64,000 nt of DNA. Source: Psococerastis gibbosa. Its lineage: Eukaryota > Arthropoda > Insecta > Psocodea > Psocidae. The DNA lies in assembly GCA_963971405.1 (NCBI GenBank), contig OZ020490.1:28979464-29043463 (forward strand), in the 5' to 3' direction. Positions 22,201-32,879 of the stretch are shown piece by piece. Position 1 is the stretch's first letter. Each line of letters starts with the position of its first letter. Under the pieces are notes generated by a model that worked only from the letters and a program-made list of their open reading frames with translations, was not told where the DNA came from and made no database searches. Position numbers and translations under genes: made by a program.

Positions 22201-25200
22201 GCAGAATTGACACTGGAAAGGCTTCTTCCTCGCCTTGACTTTTTCTCGTGGCACAGTTTCGTCTTCTGCCTTTATTTCACAATCAACTATTTCCACGTTA
22301 AATTCTAAAACAAATCCATAAATTAAACGTGAAAATATCTTGAATACAATACAATATTTACAATATATTGAATCCAACTATATTGGGGTTCCGGACTTCC
22401 GGTTCCTAACAAATAGTCAGAATGACGTAAAGAAGAACATGTATCAGAATCGTGTCCCAGATGGACAGGGAATATATCAAAAAGGCTTTATCTGTTTAAT
22501 AATATTTTCTTCCCCTCCGATTACTTATTTTACAGATTTTATTAGATAGATCTATTGCGGCGGATTCTACTATGGTCTCTATACAACATAATAGTTTAAA
22601 TCATGTGCACAGTTGCTGACATTCGTCATTACGCCAAATGTCCGGATCAACAAGCCTGTAAATTCCCAGCGTGCATCATTATTATTTTTTTTTGTTTTAT
22701 CTCTTATAAGGACATGGTACGCAATGGCGACAATTATTATTAGTATCTAACCAATTAGTCTGGTTTGGTTACTTTTCATTTATTTTTTAGCTAACTGTAT
22801 TTCTGGGGTGATAGCTTAGACCTGTCATTTTTATTTCATATTTATACACAGCAAAAAGTCACCTTTGTAAAATTTTCGATTTCGAGATTTCAGTGGATTT
22901 ATACTTTTCGAAGTCTCAGGAATAAATAAATTGGTTTTAGCAAATGTCTGTCTGTTCGCCGTTTTCAAATTTGCAAAGCACTCGGTGGATTTTGTTGAAA
23001 TTGGGTACGTAAGCTCACAAAAATCTTATCTCGGTTTCTATGGGTTTAACCCTAAAAGAAACGTTTCCAACTATTTTCTTTTTAACTTCACGTTTTATGT
23101 AGTCGTTATTAATGTAAACCAAGCCAAACAGGTCCCTTAATCATTGATAGTTTAGTTCTGGAGAATATAAAATATTCGTCAACAAAACATTTTATGCCCT
23201 GCCGTTATTACTGTGTTGTAATACATTGGTCTGCTCGTTCTATAGTAGATAATGAAATCGTCCCATCAATCAATTCAGTGCTTTGGGGTAAGGAAAGTCG
23301 AGGCAACCGAAATTTAACCCTAGGACGATTATTTACCATTGACCTAATCATATTATCAATCTCTTTGCTAATTGATAAATAGGAAAGTGTGTACGGGTTC
23401 ACTAGTACCGATTTATTTGTCATTATGCCTGTTGGATTTATAATCAATAACAATAGTTAAAATATGCCGCGTCTTTTCACTTGTATAATTTTATGTTGCA
23501 GTCCTGTAAAATCTTATCTTGCTGGCAAGATGGTTGAACGTATAGTATTTTAATTTAATATCCTTTTCTTAATTATAAACATATATATTGTGTACGAGGA
23601 TAATTTATTTTTATATGTATCCTTAACAGGTCATGGGCCCAGTGTACTAATTTTATTTATTAAAAAAAAAAAGTGTCAGTGAGTTCAAAGTTGAATGTGA
23701 AAATTGAAATGGAAGCCAGCATGAGTAATGATGTTTTAGGTCTTCCTGTTTCTACAAAGCTGAAAACTCCTTGCCAGTACGCCACATGGTTTTTCCAATT
23801 GAGAATTACATTAAAAGCTGCAGGTGTGTGGCAGTATGCCAGCGGAGAAAAGGTATGCCCGGCTGAGGACGACGAAAAAAACGATTTTTTTAAATGCGAT
23901 GCCAAAGCTCAGAAAATAATAGTTGCGTCTTTGGATCCAGCGATCCTCGAACATATCATAGAGTGTGAAACATCGGTAGAAATGTGTTCTATAATTAAAG
24001 CAATCTTTCAAAGGGATAGTTACCAGACTCAGTGCGATCTCTATCAAAAATTTTATAACTTTGTGTTCAAAGGTTTAGACGCTGAAAGCGAACTTGCCCA
24101 AATTCAAAATTTAAAAATTAGAATAAATCAACTCAGTGCTCCAAAAGTCACTATAACGGATGACATGGTTATTATGAAGGTCATCTCTAGTTTAAGCACC
24201 AGTCAGAATGACTCGCTTAAGTTTTTTCAGCTGGCTTGGGAGTCAACTGCCCAAAGCGAACGCACGTTGACAAATCTAGTTTAGTTTAGTTTATCCAACG
24301 CCCACTCTTGACTTTTGAGTCATGCGGTGCCGCGCCAGCCAGTAGAGCGATGAGAAGTGATGCGGGCCCTGGAGGGTGGATTCCTCCCTAACGTCCGCAA
24401 GCCCAGGGCAGGAGTTGAGATGTTCTGCGACCATTGAATGGTGACCACACATGGTGCACTCGCCGGAGGCCGACACCCCAATTCTCTGGAGGTGAGCTGC
24501 TAGATAGTCATGTCCGGTAATTGCTCGAAATGCTGCCACGGCAACTTGCCTGGGTAGGCTTCTGTCAATGGGTCCAACTGTGGCCAGTCTCTCCCATGAC
24601 TTCCCTGCGGCGGCCAATATGTGTTGCTCCTTGGTCTTTTGGCTGCATTTCAAGTTTATGGTGTTTTTAGCAGAGGTAAGGCTTGCTGGTACTTTAGGTT
24701 GCGGTAGTGTGGTTCCCATTTTCGCAAGAATATCCGCTTTTTCGTTACCGACGAGGCCCACGTGACTCGGTACCCATTGTACCGCGATTGTCCAAGAGCT
24801 CTTGCACATTTCGTTAAGTGATCGACGGCATTGGAGGGTGCGGCTGCAGTCAGTGTCATTGTTTCCTGTCACCGCGAGAACAGCAGCATGTGAGTCGACC
24901 AGAAAGACAGCTTTGCTATAGTTTTTAACGTTTCTGAGTCGACCAACAGCCTCAACGATGGCAGCGACTTCTCCGTCATAACAACTCAGGGGGGCCCCGA
25001 CGGCAACATGCCCTTCAAACAGTTTGCAAAAGTACCCTGCGCCAGTCTCGCCCGATCCCGGTATAGACGATCCGTCCGTGTAGATGCGTAGCCAGCTGGA
25101 CTTCGGGAATCGGGTATTGATAGTTTTTATGGCTGATTTAAGAAGTTCGATATGAGGGACAGATGCTTTGGGGAGGGTATGGTCTTCAAGAGTGAGGTAT

Positions 25201-28200
25201 GCACTTGGTAGGCTCGGGAAAAAAACAGAGCAGTTGACCAAAGGGGCTGGTTCGGCTAATTCAATCCCGTATTTTCTTGCCACTTCCACAGCTTTGGCTA
25301 TGGGTGCAGTATGTGTTCGGAGCCTACCGTACCCCGGGTGATAGTTTCTCCAGAAAAAAGGCCTAGTCCGTTTCATTCGCTCCCAGATTTTCAGGGTGGC
25401 TTTGTCCCGTCTTGCCTCTAGAGGTTCTATTCCCGCTTGAATTTCCATTGCTGGAATGGGCGTTGATTTTGCTGCACCTGTAATAACTCGTAGGGCAGTG
25501 TTTTGAACTTTGTCCAATTTTCCGAGCTGTGTATTACTGGCAGTGGCAATTGCTTCCGCTCCATATTCCATTGCAGGTCTCACATACGTCTTATATGCAG
25601 TACTGAGGACGTCCTGGTCTGCGCCCCATTTGGTACCAGCGAGCCTCTTGAGCAAGCGACATCTTTTTGATCCTTTTTCTGCTGCATCTGCGATGTGTGC
25701 ACTCCAGCTCATTTTGCAATCGATTGAAACGCCCAGGTATTTACTAATGGACTGTTCTTCGAGCGGAGCTCCCTTATATTCAATGCGGGGTTGAAAGGGC
25801 TTTGTAGACAGCGAGAAGAGTTGAAAGACTGACTTTTCTGTGCTGACGGTCATCTTGTTTTCGTTGACAAATCTTATATCTAGATTGCAAACTGTTTGTA
25901 ATAAAGATGAAGAGACAGTTCCAGTGGCGTTCCAAGTTCAAAAGAAGAAGTATTGCTACATATGTAAGGTCCAAACTGACCATGACGTGGACTCCTGCAG
26001 GTATAACAGCAAGAATTCTGTTTCAAAGACAGGCTCGTGTCAACAAGATGCAGCCCTTTTTTGCCGGTACTGTAAGAAGAATTCGCATACGATCTCTGAT
26101 TGCTGGAAATTGAAGAAGAAGAACGGATCTGCCAACTATACAAACCAAGGTACAAGTAAATCTACCCATTTTGTTAGTCTGCTCTGTAAGCAAGGAAGTC
26201 TTGAAAGTTCCGAGTTTGTCGTAGATTCTGGCAGCTGCTCATCGCTGACTAATAATTTAAATATTCTGAAAAATGTTAAACCGAAAAGCAAAATTTTTAA
26301 TATAGCTAAGTCCAGTGAGACAATAGAAAGTAAGTTGTCTGGAACTATTATCACTGAAAATTGTGAATTCACTAATGTCTCGTATGTGCCTGAACTTACT
26401 AGAAATCTGTTAAGTATTAACTTAATGACTGAGAAAGGTGCTCAAGTTTTATTTACTAAAGAAAAGGTCATAATTTCTAAAGATAATAAAGTTATTATGG
26501 AAGGAAGTAAACAATTCGATGGTTTATTCACTGATGATTTAAATTTTAATTCAAATTGTTCTGGAGACGTTAACTTTGTTAATGATAACACTTCAATATG
26601 GCATCGTAAATTGGGCCATTTAGGTATGAAAAATGTTTCAAAGCTGATTAGTATGTCCGAAGGAATGAAATTGGAGCCAAATGATTTTAAAAATACTTTT
26701 AGTTGTGAAACTTGTTTACAGGCGAAGCAAACCCGAAACGCGTTCAGTTCTGAGCCTCGTACTAGAGGAGATCGTCCTCTGGCATTAATTCACACGGATC
26801 TTCTGGGGCCTGTATCACCACCAACATTTGATAATAAGCGTTACGTACTTACTCTTCTTGATGACTACACACATTTTGTCAAGGTGTATCTTCTTGCTGG
26901 TAAATACGAGGTCAAGTCATTTTTTAAACAATATATTAATGAAGCTGAGACGTTTTTTGGTCAAAAAGTTCAGAAAGTCAGAAACGATAACGGGATGGAA
27001 TTTAAGCCAACTTGTATAATTGAATTTTGTAAAGAGAAAGGGATAGAGGTTGATTATACCCCTATTTCGACACCTCAATTAAATGGAAAGGCTGAGCGCT
27101 TAAATCGTACTCTACTCGAAAAAACAAGAGCCCTATTGTTTGACTCTAAACTGCCCAAAGAAATGTGGGGTGAAGCTGTTTGTACAGCAACCTATCTGCT
27201 TAATAGAAGTCCCACAAATACTCTAAATTGTACGCCATATGAAAAATGGTATTCTAAAAAGCCTAATCTCTCATATCTTCAGATCTTTGGTAGTTTGGTT
27301 AGTGCTAAAACAAATACTTATTTAAAAAAACTCGATTCTCGATCAAAACAGTATATTTTTGTTGGTTATGCTTCCAACTCATACCGTCTTTGGGATAAAG
27401 AAAATAGAAAGATAATAAGATCACGCGATGTAGTTGTAATTAGCCACCCAGTTCAAACAGTACAAACTGTACCTACTCAGGGAATTGAAACTTATTTAGA
27501 TACAAATGGGCATAACTCCGAAACTGAACATGTTATCACCAATATAGGTGCAAATACTCAGCCTCAACTAGATTATAATACTTCTGATAGTGATGAAATC
27601 ACATGGTCGGATAGTAGAATTAATTTAAGTGATCAGTCAATAAATTCTGATGAAGTCGTGTCTGATAATAGCAATGAGCCATTAAGTGACCTTTCTGAAT
27701 CGGATTGTAATGAGATTGCAAGCAATGATAGTTTAGAAGTTCCGCGTTACCCTTCAAGGCAACGTAAGCCACCAACTCGTTATAATCGTGAAAGTGAGCT
27801 ATATAATATGTCGCAATTATCTGATGAAGAATTTGTTGGGTTAACCTACAGCGAAGCTATTAAAGGCCCTGAAAGCGACAAATGGCAGTCAGCTATTGAT
27901 GCCGAAAAGGAATCTCTTACCAAGAATAAAACTTGGATTTATGTTCCGAAAGCTCAAGCAAAAGACAAAAATATATTAACTTCTCGATGGGTTTTCAAAA
28001 TTAAAGATGACGGCTCCTACAAGGCACGCTTGTGTGTACGGGGGTGTCAGCAGGAAGAGGGTGTAGACTATGCTGAAACTTTTAGTCCCGTTATTTCGTT
28101 CACAAATTTGAGGGTGCTTATATCCATAGCGGCAACGAGAAATATGAAGATTAAAACTTTCGATGTTTAAACGGCATTCCTATTGTCAGACCTTGTTGAT

Positions 28201-31200
28201 CATGAAATATACATGAAAGTACCGAATGGTTTTATGGCTGAAAATCAAGTTTGTCTTTTAAAACGTAGCTTATATGGTTTGAAACAAAGTTCCTATTTAT
28301 TTTCTCAAAAATTTAAGGACATTTTGACCAAGAACGGCCTCATACAGATGAAATCTGAACAATGTATTTTTAAAAACATAGAAAGTACTTTATATCTCGG
28401 AATTTTTGTAGATGATGGATTCGCCATCAGTTGTGACATTAATTTAATGAATAATTTACTAAAAAGTCTAGAAAGTGATCTTGAATTAACTATTCACGAA
28501 AATCCTAAAAGTTATATAGGAATCCAACTTAACGATACTAAAAATTCCATTATCTTATCGCAAATTACTTAGGTGCCCATTCCATTGACCGGCTAGGGCT
28601 ATTTCCAACAACGGTGACGTGGTAGCAGACATTCAAGACTTAGGTGGCGTTTCCACCGACCTCGCATTGCAGAATTGACGGAAATGTTTATTTTCCTCTA
28701 TGCCATAGTTAAAATTGATCAATGATCATACAGTAAAATCACAAACAAACAAACTAATATTAAAAAATGGCGTCATGGGATATGTTAAGTACAAACATTT
28801 TAATAGATTTCTATAAAAAGAAAAATTCTAATTTCCGTCAATGTCATTTGCATTCTGCAATGCGAGGTCGATGGAAACGTTACCTAAGTCTTGAATGTCT
28901 GCTACCACGTCACCGTTGTTGGAAATAGCCCTAGCCGGTCAATGGAATGCTAATGAAGTGCTCAGCAAGTTTAGAATGACCAAAGCGAATGGTGTAGATA
29001 CACCTATCGTTATTGATAAAAATGTAGAATCAGTTGGTGATGGTCAAGTTTAGGATTTTCCGTATCGTGAAGCCATTGGAAGTTTACTCTATTTGTGTAA
29101 CAAAACTAGGCCTGATCTAGCATTTGCAGTTGGATACGGGTCAAGGCATATGGAAAATCCTACTAATTGTGATTTTGTAAATGTTAAGCGAACTCTACGT
29201 TATTTGAACAAAAACAAAAATTTTGGAATCTGCTTTCCTAAGCATAAAACTGATACATTTGTTCTAAATGCTTATTGTGACTCCGATTATGCTGGTGACC
29301 CAGAAACTCGTAAAAGTACGACAGGTTATGTTATTTATTTAAATGATGGCCCAATAACCTGGTGTTCGAGAAAACAATCAATTGTGTCGCTATCTTCTAC
29401 TGAGGCCGAATTTGTTTCCGCAGCAGAATGTTTCAAGGAACTTACGTATCTAAAAAATCTTATTTTCGAATTAACCAATATTATTCCTGAAACTATTTTA
29501 AATGTAGATAACCAGAGTGCAATAGCCTTAATCGAAAATGGAGTTTTTAATCGCAGGTCTAAACATATAGAAGTCAGATATTTTTACCTCAGAGAAGGTT
29601 TTCTAAACAAAGAATTCATTATGAAGTATGTAAGCACAAATGATCAAAAAGCCGACATTTTTACAAAAGATTTACAGAAAGTAAAGTTTACTCAGTTAAG
29701 TAAATATTTAATTGTGGGCGTTTGATTGTTTGATTGCGCATACTCTCACTATTGTGGGGGTGTGTTGGATTTATAATCAATAACAATAGTTCAAATATGC
29801 CGCGTCTTTTCACTTGTATAATTTTATGTTGCAGTCCTGTAAAATCTTATCTTGCTGGCAAGATGGTTGAACGTATAGTATTTTAATTTAATATCCTTTT
29901 CTTAATTATAAACATATATATTGTGTACGAGGATAATTTATTTTTATATGTATCCTTAACAATGCCTTTGATTTTTTTAAATAAACACATAGGTTCTTTT
30001 TAAAGGTTATAGTGACTAGTGACTGGTGTATTATGGTGAAGTTGAAATGGGAAATCCTACAAGTAAGACTTAAGCCACAAATTCGCCAAATAACACTACA
30101 TAATTAAACTACTAAACTACGTAACCACAACCACTAACTAGACAACAAGACTAAAGAGCACAGCGCTAAAAATAATTACAAAATAAATAGTTAGTCTTTT
30201 GCTTACCGCTGTTGGGATTCAAGTCTTCCCCAGACGATATCAGTTCTTCTTCGTCGCCAGACATTAATTCACACTTTACAATTGTGACATCTCCTGAAAC
30301 AAAAGAATATTCTAACTAAACTATAACACTGAGTTGATATACAGAACATACATTTATTAAAGAAAAAATATGAAAATGATCACTTTAGCTTAGGGCTGCC
30401 AACTTTTTTTTCTCGAAATAAAGTACATCTGACTTTTGAGAAGGAATATAGAGAGTACAGTATTTAAAAAAAGAGTACTTAGTATATTTACTGTTAAATG
30501 TGTCAAAATCACGCCGAAAATACACTTTAACATTGTATTGTAAATCAGGGGGGGGGGGGTTCGAATTACGAGCTATTTACTATTTAAAACAATATTTTTT
30601 TGAGGTTTTCGCAGAATTCTTATTTTTTTGGAAGCTACTAAAAGCCTTTTCTCACTGCAATCTGCAATCTAAATTTATGTAAATAAATAGCTCATTTCTA
30701 ATAAAATTTATAAAAAAAAAAAAAAAAAAAAAAAATATTTTGCCCGGCGGTATGAGTGTAAGCCGTCATATATCCGTGTGCGCATATATAACAAACTGCC
30801 TAATTTAATAAAGTCAGCCAAGAACTTGGCAGAGTTCAGAAGGAGTTTGAAGTGTGACCTTATCCAAAGGACATTGTACAACATTCAAGAGTTTTTTGAA
30901 TAGGGAAGCACTTTGAACATTTTTTGGATGCTGCTAAGTTCATGATTGCATTGTGCATTGTGCTAACATTTATTATTTATTCTATTGTATTGAGAATCAG
31001 TGCAATATAGACTTATACTATCTTGCTTCTTCCATGTTTCAGAAAAATAGTGCAATACTCTGAAATAGAGTAAGTTGGCAACCCTACAGTTTAGCTGCCC
31101 CGCTGTGTAGGAAAATATATATGTTAGGTCATAGGGCCTATGACATATACTGGTAATGTCAGGACATGTAGTGGTACGACATTCACCCGACAGGTTGTTG

Positions 31201-31806
31201 GTTCGAATCCCACATTTTCTGAGGCATGAAAGACATGTGGTCCTGAGCCTTCCCAGTTGAGCGTAGGAAAGGGCTTTATAGTCCTAATTTCACAAGGCTC
31301 GCTAAGTAAGGAATGATGTGAGAACTTGGAAAATAATCCTCCGTTTGTCGGCTACTTTGTTTGTTTACATTCGGTAATTCGATTTGATGTTTTGTAGTAT
31401 GTGGTTTGTTTAGTTGGCAGAAAGAAAAATAAAGATGACGATTTAATAAAATATAAGTTTGATTTTTAGTAATTATATGATTAAATAACCTGCGTTTTAA
31501 CAAATGACTTATTTGCCTGTCTCTGTCTCTGAGGCGTCCACAAAAGAAATCACCAAATTTTGTTCGCTTCGTCAGCACAAAAGAAACCTTTTTTGGAAAG
31601 TAATAAAGCTAATCGAATGTTATATATCACAATATCAGTCCAAATTATGACGGATTTGATACGCCAAGTTGGAAGTACAGAACACAGAGCAACTATTGTC
31701 TATTATGCACTAACGAGTGCAGTGCGCCTCCAACAGTCGGCAATGGCTTGCTAAGCATTTAAAGTAGTAAATTACCTGTCGTTTCTTCTACTTTTACAAC
31801 ATCCAT
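19123..31806 (-). CDS. ZnF-B: C2H2 zinc-finger gene (5 exons)
   Basis: Coding exons are 31806-31776 ([10 protein letters not shown]), 30293-30207 ([18 protein letters not shown]...), 22304-21580, 20365-19906 and 19262-19123. Introns 1, 2 and 4 are phase 1. Intron 3 is phase 0 and splits finger 8 between its two histidine-side halves (LQ | VHTRIH). The sum is 1443 nt, or 480 residues, with 13 fingers. Intron 2 (22305-30206) holds an entire Copia element, which explains the length of the locus. The last exon adds the acidic tail [13 protein letters not shown], containing PLDLT, a CtBP-recruitment type motif. A probable transcriptional regulator acting in the nucleus; the repressor role is inferred from that motif alone. 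Confidence 0.82.
19301..19561 (+). other. possible LINE C-terminal scrap in ZnF-B intron 4
   Basis: The plus strand has one open frame with [14 protein letters not shown], which resembles the RWLGHV motif after a LINE reverse transcriptase, but the rest ([12 protein letters not shown]) is not recognisable. It lies between ZnF-B exons 5 and 4 on the opposite strand. Confidence 0.35.
19906..20365 (-). CDS. ZnF-B exon 4: fingers 8b to 13
   Basis: Starting directly after a TTGCAG acceptor, it completes the eighth finger ([11 protein letters not shown]) and encodes five more, ending [20 protein letters not shown] and then ESDLSS before a GTAAGT donor. The donor leaves one base of a codon (phase 1), matching the last exon. 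Confidence 0.88.
21345..21500 (-). repeat. tRNA-derived SINE copy
   Basis: On the minus strand it reads GGTTTGAGTCCCACACTAG (a box B-like element), then CATGTAAAGCAGGTGGTCCC and GTGTAAGAGAGGGCTTTATA. It lies in ZnF-B intron 3. The relative at 31140 has a better box B. Confidence 0.65.
21580..22304 (-). CDS. ZnF-B exon 3: fingers 1 to 8a
   Basis: It opens with [19 protein letters not shown], the same acidic lead-in as ZnF-A exon 3, and then seven full C2H2 fingers beginning [15 protein letters not shown] and the first half of an eighth ([17 protein letters not shown]). The donor is CAG/GTATAT. Confidence 0.9.
22560..23429. other. ZnF-B intron 2 part; diverged repeat
   Basis: No gene. The segment 23185-23420 is similar to 36915-37170 on the opposite strand (shared ATCGTCCCATC, TGATAAAT and TACGGGTTCACT blocks). 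The left Copia insertion site is at its end. Confidence 0.5.
23430..23628 (+). repeat. Copia 5' LTR
   Basis: TG...CA-bounded, 199 bp, preceded by the target duplication ATGCC. It is identical to the 3' LTR except for TTAAAA versus TTCAAA near position 28. Confidence 0.95.
23629..23643 (+). other. primer binding site, internal tRNA-iMet type
   Basis: Immediately after the LTR comes GGTCATGGGCCCAGTG. Its complement CTGGGCCCAT matches the anticodon arm of initiator tRNA-Met rather than the tRNA 3' end. Copia of flies is known to prime from an internal fragment of this tRNA. Confidence 0.6.
23673..24277 (+). pseudogene. Copia gag, N-terminal part (interrupted)
   Basis: About 200 residues beginning [19 protein letters not shown], with [20 protein letters not shown] and the helical middle typical of UBN2/Copia gag ([29 protein letters not shown]). 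The frame is cut at 24277 by a LINE and resumes at 25863 with [16 protein letters not shown] nucleocapsid zinc knuckle ([14 protein letters not shown]) follows at about 26060-26105. Confidence 0.9.
24278..25862 (-). mobile_element. I-superfamily LINE with RNase H, inserted in Copia
   Basis: Flanking direct repeats GTTGACAAATCT (24266-24277 and 25863-25874) mark the insertion, and a (TAAAC)n-like tail lies at the left end. The minus-strand frame (520 aa) starts in the reverse-transcriptase thumb ([19 protein letters not shown]), then RNase H with [29 protein letters not shown] and [20 protein letters not shown] (Asp, Glu, Asp, Asp), and a terminal [17 protein letters not shown] knuckle. RNase H in a LINE points to the I/R1/LOA/Ingi superfamily. 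It is 5'-truncated, as is usual for LINE insertions, but the remaining frame is uninterrupted, so the insertion is young. Confidence 0.93.
25863..28170 (+). pseudogene. Copia gag end, protease, integrase and start of reverse transcriptase
   Basis: Domains in order: zinc knuckle, protease with [14 protein letters not shown], the GAG-pre-integrase motif [10 protein letters not shown] with CETCLQAKQ, integrase core ([34 protein letters not shown] giving the D, D, E triad), a spacer rich in Ser and Asp, then reverse transcriptase from [12 protein letters not shown] to [17 protein letters not shown]. The frame ends at a TAA where the family normally has a Lys codon (DV-stop-TAFL), a single nonsense change. 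Upstream continuity is broken by the LINE. Confidence 0.93.
28183..28571 (+). pseudogene. Copia reverse transcriptase, central part
   Basis: The same frame resumes after the stop codon with [20 protein letters not shown] and the catalytic box [10 protein letters not shown], then [13 protein letters not shown]. It is cut off by the MITE at 28572. It needs both a read-through of the stop and removal of the MITE to be functional. Confidence 0.9.
28572..28949. mobile_element. Harbinger MITE with nested MADF exon, inside Copia
   Basis: Outer arms (GGTGCCCATTCCATTGACCG ... CGGTCAATGGAAT) contain the core GTGGTAGCAGACATTCAAGA and its complement. Nested within is a second pair of ends (GGTGGCGTTTCCACCGACC / GGTCGATGGAAACGTTACC) that enclose the MADF first exon (ATG at about 28767). 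It is thus a MITE inside a MITE, or a stepwise deletion product. The right outer end is a few bases short, so no target duplication can be read. Confidence 0.82.
28953..29725 (+). pseudogene. Copia reverse transcriptase end and RNase H
   Basis: After the MITE the frame reads [19 protein letters not shown], meets a TAG at about 29051, and continues [41 protein letters not shown] and [11 protein letters not shown] with [10 protein letters not shown], the copia RNase H pattern. It ends at VGV-stop, shortly before a GTGGGGGTG purine tract and the 3' LTR. Confidence 0.9.
29763..29961 (+). repeat. Copia 3' LTR
   Basis: 199 bp, preceded by the polypurine tract GTGGGGGTG and followed by ATGCC, the second copy of the target duplication. 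Confidence 0.95.
30392..31085. mobile_element. putative hAT-like non-autonomous element
   Basis: The ends AGGGCTGCCAACTT and AAGTTGGCAACCCT are inverted repeats with one mismatch. A TTTAGCT stretch lies near both flanks, suggestive of an approximately 8-bp duplication but with two extra bases on the right. The interior contains a G run, an A run and a LINE scrap (30750-30902). It sits in ZnF-B intron 1. Confidence 0.5.
30750..30902 (+). pseudogene. LINE C-terminal scrap
   Basis: The plus frame encodes [20 protein letters not shown] and then [12 protein letters not shown]. The IYNKLP ... F+xxLK pattern is the C-terminus of CR1/Jockey reverse-transcriptase proteins (compare IYNALPEAV at about 40425). 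It follows an A-rich run. Confidence 0.6.
31140..31310 (+). repeat. tRNA-derived SINE
   Basis: It contains a perfect polymerase III box B, GGTTCGAATCC (about 31199-31209), and a box A-like TAGTGGT about 30 bp earlier, then a body shared with 21345-21500 and 15785-15905 (GACATGTGGTCCTGAGCC, GAAAGGGCTTTATAGTCC). It is a mobile short retroelement rather than a tRNA gene, because the head cannot form the other cloverleaf arms and copies are dispersed. Confidence 0.7.
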
Positions 31807-31938
31807 TGCTAAATATATAAAGGAAATTATTAAATTAAAGTTAAATCTAAACATTTAGCATTTAGCAATGGCTATTTATTTTCATTTCATCATGACAACT
31901 CGTTTCACAAACATTCGAACAATTAAAGTAAAAGATTA

Positions 31939-31974
31939 GCGCCATTTTCCCATCTGGCGACAAATTTGAACTGG
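31939..31974 (-). promoter_or_regulatory. shared upstream motif of ZnF-B
   Basis: GCGCCATTTTCC, then GGCGACAAATTTGAACTGG, 133 bp upstream of the ZnF-B start codon. Same layout as the ZnF-A (16015) and ZnF-D (62127) motifs. Confidence 0.6.
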
Positions 31975-32339
31975 TTTTTTAACAAAGTCAATTCACATTT
32001 ATTAGGTCAGCATGTTATAAAATTATACTAGATTAAATAGGTCTTTACCATCATTTTTGCACCATTAAAATAAACTATTAATTATATAAAAATAAAACTA
32101 TGGTTCTAATGTAGAACTTTCAATTAACTTACCTGTCTTCTTTTTTATTTGACTATGACGATTAGCAGTAGTGACATGTTGGAACTCATAAGCGCCGCGC
32201 GTTTATTTAGAATCTCCAACTTCAGATCACTATGGCCGTTGGTGCTGCATTCTTTCGTTCTTAAATTTATTTGTTTTTCCGAAATATTAATTTTGTATTG
32301 AGTTATCATTATTATTAATGCATCCAATTGCATCTATCT

Positions 32340-32741
32340 TTTAAGGTGCAATACGAAATTCGGTAATACCTCCTGAGTTGAGAAGAACCTACGTAGTTGC
32401 ATGGTATCAGTCTGGTTTTCGACTGAAACACTCCTCTGAATCTGCTGTTCGCCGGTTCAACTGATTGATGGAAATTTGAATTTTTCTCTTTATAGAAATC
32501 TATTAAAATGTTTGTACTTAACATATCCCATGAAGCAATTTTTTAATTTTAGTTTGTGATTTTATTCATTGATCAATTTTAACTATGGCATAGAGGAAAA
32601 CAAACATTTCCGTCAATGTCATTTGCACTCTGCAATGCGACGTCGCTGGAAACCCCGCCTAAGTCTTGAATGTCTGTTACCACGTCACCGTATTTGTATT
32701 TAGCTCTAGCCGGTCGGTGGAAACCCCGCCTTGAGAAGTAG
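32340..32741. mobile_element. Harbinger MITE derivative with MADF exon
   Basis: The right end GGTCGGTGGAAACCCCGCC and an internal TAAGTCTTGAATGTCTGTTA core are clear. The MADF first exon lies antisense at about 32533-32470 (with ATG altered to TTG-like sequence around CATGAAGC). The left end is not recognisable. The block GCATTGCAGAGTGCAAATGA matches the MITEs at 28.8 and 54.8 kb. Confidence 0.65.
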
Positions 32742-32747
32742 AAACTA

Positions 32748-32835
32748 GCTACTGCGGAGGGTGACCAAGTTGTTGTTTTCGTAGATCTAAAAAGAGCATT
32801 TGAAGCGATTGACCGTAAATGATTACAGGAGAAAA
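32748..32835 (+). pseudogene. LINE reverse-transcriptase motif A fragment
   Basis: A short frame DQVVVFVDLKRAFEAIDRK followed by a stop. FVDLKRAFEAIDR is the motif A (catalytic Asp) of LINE reverse transcriptases. Nothing else of the element remains nearby. Confidence 0.6.
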
Positions 32836-32879
32836 ACATTTTGGAAAGTGGAATATTTTATTTATTGCGATATTCCTTC

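Larger units (their letters stand above)
23430..29961 (+). mobile_element. Copia (Ty1/copia) retrotransposon with nested insertions
   Basis: Two 199-bp LTRs (23430-23628, 29763-29961) run from TGTTGG to TTAACA and differ at only one position that I can see. Both flanks carry the 5-bp duplication ATGCC. The interior encodes gag, protease, integrase, reverse transcriptase and RNase H in copia order. A LINE (24278-25862) and a Harbinger MITE (28572-28949) are inserted, and stop codons occur at about 28168 and 29051. The element lies antisense in intron 2 of ZnF-B. It is a recent insertion in an otherwise intact gene, now defective. Confidence 0.95.

Noticed and set aside
32145-32333. Possible short exon ending in a GTAAGTT donor upstream of ZnF-B
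   Set aside because: A donor-like site exists but the frame has a stop before it and the position is upstream of a better start codon at 31806; at most a 5' leader exon.
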